From Phycisphaerae bacterium (GTDB lineage: Bacteria; Planctomycetota; Phycisphaerae; Sedimentisphaerales; Anaerohalosphaeraceae), in the NCBI GenBank assembly GCA_021736615.1, contig JAIPFN010000191.1:1-11205 (forward strand): DNA of 11,205 nt, given 5' to 3'. The translations under genes were made by a program, and so were the position numbers. Below the pieces are notes generated by a model. It was not told the DNA's origin, did not search any database, and saw only the letters and a list, made by a program, of their open reading frames with translations. This document shows, in pieces, positions 6,520-11,205 of this stretch. Each line of letters opens with the position of its first letter. Position 1 is the first letter of the stretch.

Positions 6520-8433
6520 ATGTTAGAAAACGCTCATAAAATCTTAAAGCAGTACTGGGGGTACGATGAATTTCGTCCCTTTCAAGAAGAGGCTATCGTC
6601 AGCGCGATGAGCAAACGGGACTCTATCGTCGTTCTTCCAACCGGCGGCGGCAAATCTCTATGCTTTCAGGTCCCCGCGGTCGCTATGGACGGCCTGACAG
6701 TAGTGATATCGCCATTAATTTCCCTCATGAAGGATCAGGTCGACTCGATGCAGCAATGCGGAATCAACGCCGTCCGCCTCGACAGCACCATAACCGGCCC
6801 GGAAAGAGAGTACGCTCATAACGCGATCGAAAACGGTACGGCAAAGCTTCTCTACATCTCGCCCGAGCGAGTAATGCAGAACGGCTTTATAAACTACCTC
6901 AAAAACCAGAACCTTTCGATGGTAGCCATTGACGAAGCACACTGTATCAGTATGTGGGGCCATGATTTCCGGCCAGAGTACAGGGAGATCGGAAGCCTCA
7001 AGAAAATGCTCCCCGGCGTTTCGATCCACGCCTTTACAGCGACTGCGACAAAGCAGGTTCAGGACGATATTCACAAGCAACTCAATCTTGATAACCCGAA
7101 AATACTCGTAGGCTCTTTCGACAGGCCCAACCTTATATATAGAGTAGAACCGGCAGGCGACCTCGACGACCAGGTCTGCCAGGTTCTCAAACGCCATAAA
7201 AACGAGTCGGGGATCATCTATTGCATCCGCCGCAAGGACGTTCAGGAAATGCACTCGATGCTTTCGAGTCAGGGATACAAGTCCCTGCCCTACCACGCCG
7301 GCATGAGCGACATGGCAAGAAAGCTCAACCAGGACGCCTTCATCCGCGAAAAGGTCGACATCATAGTCGCCACCGTCGCATTCGGAATGGGTATCGACAA
7401 ATCCAACGTGCGTTTCGTCATCCATGCAGGTATGCCAAAGTCCATCGAACACTATCAGCAGGAAAGCGGACGCGGCGGACGTGACGGCCTTGAAGCGGAG
7501 TGCTGCCTGTTCCATAAGGGCAGAGATTACGGAACCTGGAAATATTTTACCAACGAAATGGAACCTCAGGCCCGCCAGATCGCCTTAAACAAGCTTAACT
7601 CGATCTACGGTTTCTGCACCAGCGGAGTTTGCCGGCGTAAATCCATCCTCGCGTACTTCGACCAGAAACTTGAAACCGATAATTGCGGCGGCTGCGACGT
7701 CTGCCTCGGCGAAGGCGAGTACATGGAAGACTCACTGATAACCGCCCAGAAAATACTCTCGTGCGTTATCCGCCTTGAGGAAAGATTCGGATCCGACTAT
7801 ACCACGCTAGTTTTGTTCGGTTCAAAAGACAAACGGATACTGGAGAACCATCATGACGAACTTAGCACATACGGTATTCTTAGCGAATTCACAAAAGGTA
7901 ACATCCGCGACTGGGTCGAGCAACTCGTCGGGCAGGGTTACCTGGCCAAAACCGGCGACTACAATGTTTTGACAATGACCACTGCCGGCTGGGAAGTAAT
8001 CAAAGGTAATATTCGCCCAAGACTTCTGGAACCGCTCAAAAAGAAAGAAACCCGCAAAACGACTAAGACAAAAGCAGAACAAGCCTCATGGGAAGGCGTC
8101 GACAGCGGATTATTCGAGGAACTTCGCGATATCCGCAAAATAATCGCAGACAGCAAGGGAGTGCCAGCTTGGTTGGTATTCAATGACGCATCACTAAGAG
8201 ACATGGCCAGGAAACGCCCTTCTACAGGCCATAGATTCCTGGAAGTACACGGTGTCGGCCAGAAAAAGCGAAAAGACTACGGAGAAACCTTCGTAAAAGC
8301 AATAACAAGATACTGCCAGCAAGAAGAATTGGAGATGGACGTCAGCGAAGACTCTCCTCCACTTCAACAGGCAAATCGCAAAGGATCAAAATTCGGGCAG
8401 TATGCTCCAAGGACATCCGATTTTGACTTGTAA
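6520..8433 (+). CDS. recQ: ATP-dependent DNA helicase RecQ
   Basis: A full-length, 637-residue RecQ, a 3'-5' superfamily 2 helicase that unwinds recombination intermediates and stalled forks in the cytoplasm. Seen: motif 0 at YDEFRPFQ (15-22), Walker A LPTGGGKS (Lys45), Walker B DEAH (138-141) with the aromatic-rich loop [14 protein letters not shown], motif III TATAT, motif [13 protein letters not shown] (283-294) and motif [12 protein letters not shown] (314-323). A zinc site follows (Cys371, Cys389, Cys392, Cys395), then the winged-helix RQC region (about 405-500), a Lys/Thr-rich linker and a C-terminal HRDC domain (about 530-600), then a short polar tail. Every expected domain is present. 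The start at 6520 is chosen over 6460 because of the promoter and because family proteins begin at about this point; the ribosome-binding site (AAGAG) is weak. The stop is followed in the same frame by a chemotaxis-receptor remnant. Confidence 0.97.
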   Translation: MLENAHKILKQYWGYDEFRPFQEEAIVSAMSKRDSIVVLPTGGGKSLCFQVPAVAMDGLTVVISPLISLMKDQVDSMQQCGINAVRLDSTITGPEREYAHNAIENGTAKLLYISPERVMQNGFINYLKNQNLSMVAIDEAHCISMWGHDFRPEYREIGSLKKMLPGVSIHAFTATATKQVQDDIHKQLNLDNPKILVGSFDRPNLIYRVEPAGDLDDQVCQVLKRHKNESGIIYCIRRKDVQEMHSMLSSQGYKSLPYHAGMSDMARKLNQDAFIREKVDIIVATVAFGMGIDKSNVRFVIHAGMPKSIEHYQQESGRGGRDGLEAECCLFHKGRDYGTWKYFTNEMEPQARQIALNKLNSIYGFCTSGVCRRKSILAYFDQKLETDNCGGCDVCLGEGEYMEDSLITAQKILSCVIRLEERFGSDYTTLVLFGSKDKRILENHHDELSTYGILSEFTKGNIRDWVEQLVGQGYLAKTGDYNVLTMTTAGWEVIKGNIRPRLLEPLKKKETRKTTKTKAEQASWEGVDSGLFEELRDIRKIIADSKGVPAWLVFNDASLRDMARKRPSTGHRFLEVHGVGQKKRKDYGETFVKAITRYCQQEELEMDVSEDSPPLQQANRKGSKFGQYAPRTSDFDL

Positions 8434-8769
8434 AAAGTAATAGATGACTACCCTTGCCAGAAGCTACATTTACTCAAAAGGAACCTGATAAGGAAGGCTA
8501 AGGGCGCAAACGCTGAAGAATCTGCAAGTGCCTCTGAAGAGCTTAGTGCCCAGGCAGAACAGATGAACGGCATTGTTCAAGAATTGTCTGCCCTGGTAGG
8601 CGGTTCTTCACAGGGTAATACAAGCAGGCCTGCAAAGAGCCTGAAGACTTCCGACCATACATTCCATCAAATAGCCTGTGGAAAGTCAAATGTTAAGACT
8701 ACAAAAAGTGAAGCTGAAAAGTCAATCCCTCTTGGCAGCAAAGGTGATTTTGACAGCTTTAACAGTTAA
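8434..8769 (+). pseudogene. Remnant of a methyl-accepting chemotaxis protein C-terminus
   Basis: Immediately after the recQ stop, the same frame stays open for 111 codons to TAA at 8767. From about 8506 it reads ANAEESASASEELSAQAEQM, then GIVQELSALVGGS, the typical C-terminal end of the chemotaxis-receptor signalling helix, followed by a flexible tail ending GDFDSFNS. The F-D-S-F near the end fits the x-aromatic-x-x-aromatic pentapeptide that docks CheR/CheB in many receptors. Everything upstream (sensor, membrane segments, HAMP and most of the signalling hairpin) is missing. The preceding 24 codons (KVIDDYPCQ...LL) faintly resemble the hairpin tip VIDDIAFQTNLL, suggesting an internal deletion plus small indels. 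An ATG at 8563 exists but has no ribosome-binding site. It is most likely a deletion relic and not a gene; readthrough from recQ is conceivable but unsupported. Confidence 0.8.
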
Positions 8770-8780
8770 GCTAATACAGC

Positions 8781-8795
8781 GTGGGCACGGCCCAC
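8781..8795. repeat. Small perfect GC hairpin
   Basis: GTGGGC (8781-8786) and GCCCAC (8790-8795) are exact reverse complements around the loop ACG. It lies just past the chemotaxis-receptor remnant and before the strong terminator. No T-run follows, so it is not itself a terminator; it may be an mRNA 3' structure or part of an intergenic repeat. Confidence 0.5.
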
Positions 8796-8814
8796 CCGGC
8801 AATTAAGTAATCAA

Positions 8815-8850
8815 GCGGCAGGCGGCTTTCGGGTTGTCTGCCGTTTTTTG
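8815..8850 (+). terminator. Strong intrinsic terminator
   Basis: An 11-bp stem (CGGCAGGCGGC at 8816-8826 pairing with GTTGTCTGCCG at 8833-8843, eight Watson-Crick and three G-T pairs) with a 6-base loop is followed by six T residues (8844-8849). It probably belonged to the former chemotaxis-receptor gene and now ends recQ transcription. Confidence 0.9.
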
Positions 8851-8917
8851 TATTTGCAGCACATTTCCCCTGACTAATTCTCGCTCACCTTCTTTTAAGT
8901 TCTTTATTTAAAAAAAC

Positions 8918-8946
8918 TTGACTTAATTGGACAAGTATGGGATAAG
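8918..8946 (+). promoter_or_regulatory. Probable promoter of the HD-like gene
   Basis: TTGACT (8918-8923) is followed after 17 bases by GATAAG (8941-8946), a weaker -10 with four of six matches. It lies 45-73 bases ahead of the ATG at 8991 and just after an intrinsic terminator, so a new transcript is expected here. Confidence 0.5.
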
Positions 8947-8990
8947 AATGCCTGGATTTTAACTGGGTGATTGTATAAGATGGAGTTATT

Positions 8991-9662
8991 ATGTCTGATA
9001 TGGAACTGATAAAACAGATTGCCGAAGAGACCATTGCCGGTTCAAGCAAATGGCTTTGGGACCGCAGCCGGCGTATTGTCCGTAATTGCGAGCTGATCTG
9101 CCGCCTGGGCGAGGTAGTCGACGCTAACCTTCCGATAGAACGGTTTTGCCTTACCGCGGCGGCCTATTTCTCCGATGCCGGGTTTATCCGGTTTGCCGAA
9201 AGCGGTCAGCGGGCAAACGGCGTGGTCCTTTCCGAGGTCAACGTAAACGACCTTCGCAAGTTCAGCACGCAGATAGTCACCGAAGTGCTAACCGAAACGG
9301 ACATCGAAGGCAAGATCGACAAGATCAACAAGATCATAATAGAGTCAGGCACTATCAACTCTAAACTCACCGAAGCAAGGATACTCTCTGACGGACGCGG
9401 GCTGGAAGACATGGGTGCGGTGGGCGTTTTCAACGAATTTAGAAAACACGCCTTCCATGGCGACGGACCGGCCGATTCGCTCGCCGGATGGAAGAGAAGG
9501 GTCGAGTACCGATACTGGCAGTCAAGACTCGACGAAAGTTTCTCATTTGAGACCGTCAAAAAAATCGCAAAACGACGGTTCGCAACCGCCGAAACATTTA
9601 TGAATCAACTCGCCGACGAAAACTCAGGCAGAGATATAGAAGAGATGATTTTGGAAGCGTAA
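8991..9662 (+). CDS. Degenerate HD-domain protein lacking metal ligands
   Basis: A 223-residue soluble, mostly helical protein that resembles HD-superfamily phosphohydrolases of the YedJ type. The matching landmarks are LWDRSRRIVRNCELI (22-36) at the first His motif, TAAAYFSDAG (55-64) where active enzymes have AALLHDIG, EARILSDGRGLEDMGAVGV (128-146) matching the EAKILQDADxLDAIGAIGI motif, and a C-terminal helix pair (about 176-208) ending in AKRRFATAETFM, like AEERHxFM. The signature His of each motif is missing: the HD pair is Ser61-Asp62, the first motif has Arg/Ser, and the middle His region reads IIIESGTIN. Phosphohydrolase activity is thus unlikely; nucleotide binding or a structural role is possible. 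Translation starts at 8991, 5 bases after GGAG. It is followed by 134 bp before coaD. The family assignment is by motif order and spacing only. Confidence 0.6.
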   Translation: MSDMELIKQIAEETIAGSSKWLWDRSRRIVRNCELICRLGEVVDANLPIERFCLTAAAYFSDAGFIRFAESGQRANGVVLSEVNVNDLRKFSTQIVTEVLTETDIEGKIDKINKIIIESGTINSKLTEARILSDGRGLEDMGAVGVFNEFRKHAFHGDGPADSLAGWKRRVEYRYWQSRLDESFSFETVKKIAKRRFATAETFMNQLADENSGRDIEEMILEA

Positions 9663-9725
9663 AGCGAAAAGAGTGAAGAGTAAAGTGTTACAAATAATCT
9701 ACATTGCATTTAAAATAAAATAGCG

Positions 9726-9741
9726 TCGGCCCCAAGGCCGA
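9726..9741. repeat. Small perfect GC hairpin upstream of coaD
   Basis: TCGGCC (9726-9731) and GGCCGA (9736-9741) are exact reverse complements around the loop CCAA. There is no T-run on the plus strand. It sits between the HD-like gene and coaD in otherwise AT-rich sequence; downstream, ATTATACA occurs twice 14 bases apart (about 9756-9777), which may include -10 boxes for coaD, but no matching -35 is clear. Confidence 0.5.
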
Positions 9742-9796
9742 ATCAGTCATTAAACATTATACAATAATCATTATACATTTTAAGCCGAGATTAGAA

Positions 9797-10297
9797 ATGG
9801 AACATAAACCTGTTACTGCAATATTTCCGGGTTCTTTTGACCCTATCACCAACGGTCATCTTGACGTGATCGGCCGCGGCACTAAGCTCTTCGACAATCT
9901 TATCATAGCGATAGGCCAAAACCCCAAAAAGGAAGAACTGTTTACCCCCGAAGAACGCGTCGCTATGGTCAAGGAACTGGTCAAAGACATGCCCCGTGTT
10001 ACTGTCGAGAGCTATGACTGCCTCACGGTAAAGTTTCCCGCCGAAAAAAAAGTCGACGTCATGCTCAGAGGTCTTAGAAACCTTACCGACGTTCAGTACG
10101 AGTTTCAGCTTGCAATGACAAATCGAAACGTCGCAGAGATCGAGACGGTTTTTGTAATGACCAGCGAAGAGTACGGTTTTGTAAATTCGACAATGGTTCG
10201 CGAGGTCGCGATGCTCGGCGGCGACGTCGGCAAACTTATACCCCCAAGCGTATATACACATGTTAAAAGACGAGTTGCCGAACTTCAGGCAAAATAA
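9797..10297 (+). CDS. coaD: Phosphopantetheine adenylyltransferase CoaD
   Basis: A 166-residue CoaD, which transfers AMP from ATP to 4'-phosphopantetheine to make dephospho-CoA, the penultimate step of coenzyme A synthesis, in the cytoplasm as a hexamer. Seen: the nucleotidyltransferase motif FPGSFDPITNGHLD with TNGH (Thr18, His21), the phosphopantetheine-loop RGLRNLTDVQYEFQ (91-104) with Arg91 and Arg94, and the ISSTxxR equivalent FVNSTMVREVA (Asn130, Ser131, Thr132, Arg135). Length is normal (about 160). Asn instead of Ser in the ISST-like motif is a mild variation. The ribosome-binding site is weak (GAGA before the ATG). The following PTPS-family gene begins 14 bp later and is probably co-transcribed. 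Confidence 0.97.
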   Translation: MEHKPVTAIFPGSFDPITNGHLDVIGRGTKLFDNLIIAIGQNPKKEELFTPEERVAMVKELVKDMPRVTVESYDCLTVKFPAEKKVDVMLRGLRNLTDVQYEFQLAMTNRNVAEIETVFVMTSEEYGFVNSTMVREVAMLGGDVGKLIPPSVYTHVKRRVAELQAK

Positions 10298-10311
10298 GAA
10301 AGGATTGGCTT

Positions 10312-10677
10312 TTGTATACCATAACTATTGAAAGTTCCTTCACGGCGAGTCACCGGCTAACCTATGCCGGCGGCACAACAGAAGAAAACCACAAACACGA
10401 CTGGCAACTGAAAATTGCCGCCCAGATCGAAGAGCTTGACGAAAACGGACTTGCCGTCGACTTCATCTATCTAAAATCAAAAATCGACGAGGTTACTGCG
10501 ATGCTCGACAATACCCAGCTTGAGGAACTGGCATGTTTTCAAGGGATTAACGCAACCGCCGAAAATGTGGCAAAATACATCTACGACCAGCTTGCCCCGC
10601 AGATGCCAACAAAAGCAATGCTGGATTCTGTGGAAATAATGGAAGCACCGGGCTGCTGGGCAAAATACAACAAATAA
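10312..10677 (+). CDS. 6-pyruvoyl-tetrahydropterin synthase family protein, PTPS-III-like
   Basis: A 121-residue protein of the PTPS/QueD T-fold family, whose members act on dihydroneopterin triphosphate in queuosine, biopterin or folate pathways. Seen: the zinc histidines in TASHRL (His14) and NHKHDW (His27, His29), AVDFIYLK (48-55), NATAENVA (80-87) and the pterin-anchoring Glu in EAPGCW (Glu111). The position of the QueD nucleophilic Cys (four before His27) is Thr23, with Glu24 next to it, giving an E-x-x-H arrangement as in PTPS-III proteins that replace FolB in folate synthesis. The usual His of LDHxxLN is Asn67, and the HGH glycine is Lys28. So QueD activity is unlikely; a PTPS-III-like or altered activity is an inference. 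Translation starts at TTG (10312), with AAAGGA (10299-10304) 7 bases upstream; no in-frame ATG fits. It lies 14 bp after coaD. Confidence 0.85.
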   Translation: MYTITIESSFTASHRLTYAGGTTEENHKHDWQLKIAAQIEELDENGLAVDFIYLKSKIDEVTAMLDNTQLEELACFQGINATAENVAKYIYDQLAPQMPTKAMLDSVEIMEAPGCWAKYNK

Positions 10678-10688
10678 GCCCGAATATC

Positions 10689-11205
10689 CTATTTCGATGC
10701 AGCAGGTTCTAGTATTTTTTTGGCTTCTTCGTTTCCTGCGTCGGCTGCTTTCCGGTACCACTGAGTAGCTTTCTTTTCGTCTTTGCGCGTTCCCGTGCCG
10801 TCCTTATACATCTTTGCGAGCATTACCATCGCATCGACATTGCCGGCCTCGGCTGCGGTCAAACTCCACTTGAAAGCTTTTTCAGCATTTCTGTCCAGCC
10901 CGTCACCGCTGACCATCATTTCGCTTACAAGCACCATCGCATCGGCATTTCCGCCTTCGGCGGCATACATCAGCCACTTTCCCCCGGCCCGTGTATCCTT
11001 GCTCACATCCTGACCTCCGTAGTACCTTGCCCCCAACTCATACATCGCCTGGATATTTCCGTTTTCGGCGGCGTTACGATACCAGTAAACGGCCTTGCCG
11101 GTATCCCTGGAGAAACCTTCACCGGAAGCAAAGATCGCGGCAATACTGTTCATGGCGTCAACCTGCCCGGCTTCGGCAGCTTTGAGGTACCACTTGGCGG
11201 CTTTC
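10689..11205 (-). CDS. Sel1-repeat (TPR-like) protein, 5' end outside the window
   Basis: The minus strand is open from the right edge to a TAG at 10689, giving 171 residues of the C-terminal part of a Sel1-repeat protein. Four complete 36-residue repeats and part of a fifth are visible, each with the pattern KAxxWYxxAAExGNxxAMxxL followed by YxxGxGxxxD; the last ends in a short AASK tail. Internal ATGs, for example at 11153, are Met residues within repeats and not the start. Sel1 repeats form stacked alpha-alpha hairpins that hold partner proteins, often in signalling, envelope or secretion contexts; the partner is unknown here. Whether a signal peptide or another domain precedes the repeats cannot be seen. 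The gene converges on the PTPS-like gene with an 11-bp gap, and no terminator is apparent between them. Confidence 0.93.
   Translation of the reverse strand, partial: KAAKWYLKAAEAGQVDAMNSIAAIFASGEGFSRDTGKAVYWYRNAAENGNIQAMYELGARYYGGQDVSKDTRAGGKWLMYAAEGGNADAMVLVSEMMVSGDGLDRNAEKAFKWSLTAAEAGNVDAMVMLAKMYKDGTGTRKDEKKATQWYRKAADAGNEEAKKILEPAASK

Noticed and set aside
6715..7515. A 266-codon open frame antisense to recQ
   Set aside because: It lies wholly inside recQ on the opposite strand, has no recognisable domain and mirrors recQ codon usage; recQ motifs are unambiguous.
9791..10261. A 156-codon minus-strand open frame opposite coaD
   Set aside because: coaD is complete with all active-site motifs; the antisense frame has no domain.

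Overview
The window looks like chromosomal DNA of a planctomycete, probably class Phycisphaerae. This is inferred from protein style, not from a marker gene: an M56 (BlaR1-type) sensor carrying a right-handed beta-helix, a planctomycete-type peptidoglycan-recognition/amidase fold, a chemotaxis-receptor tail ending in an F-x-x-F motif, and a Sel1-repeat protein. Base composition is moderate, with AT-rich spacers between genes.

Layout. Positions 1-96 are an 8-bp tandem repeat, and 97-651 is gene-free. From about 5390 down to 652 on the minus strand lies a probable operon: a small membrane protein (4968-5264), a BlaI/MecI repressor (4487-4876), a 1035-residue M56 peptidase/beta-helix sensor (1383-4490, overlapping the repressor by 4 bp) and a glyoxalase-II-type metallo-beta-lactamase-fold hydrolase (652-1374, 8 bp downstream). 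Its promoter is covered by two near-identical 16-bp dyads spaced exactly 21 bp apart, a strong candidate for the repressor's operator. Just upstream, on the same strand, is a membrane-anchored amidase/PGRP-like protein that seems to have lost its zinc ligands (5493-6014). An AT-rich spacer separates it from a divergent, complete recQ (6520-8433) with a good sigma-70-type promoter.

Downstream of recQ, in the same frame after its stop, is the eroded C-terminal tail of a methyl-accepting chemotaxis protein (to 8769), then a strong intrinsic terminator (8815-8850). Next on the plus strand come a degenerate HD-domain protein (8991-9662), coaD for coenzyme A synthesis (9797-10297) and, 14 bp later, a 6-pyruvoyl-tetrahydropterin-synthase-family protein with a TTG start and Glu in place of the usual Cys (10312-10677). 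A convergent, 5'-truncated Sel1-repeat gene runs off the right edge.

How the genes may work together. The BlaI/M56 pair has the logic of the beta-lactam-sensing bla/mec systems: a membrane metallopeptidase detects an external ligand and relieves repression. Here the sensor domain is not a penicillin-binding domain but about 670 residues of ExbD-like, possibly NTF2-like and beta-helix modules, and the co-transcribed MBL-fold enzyme belongs to the glyoxalase II branch. A dead amidase fold next door raises the possibility of a cell-wall or glycan-sensing locus. That link is inference. The other genes look like housekeeping functions. Three proteins here (the PGRP-like, HD-like and PTPS-like ones) lack canonical catalytic residues.
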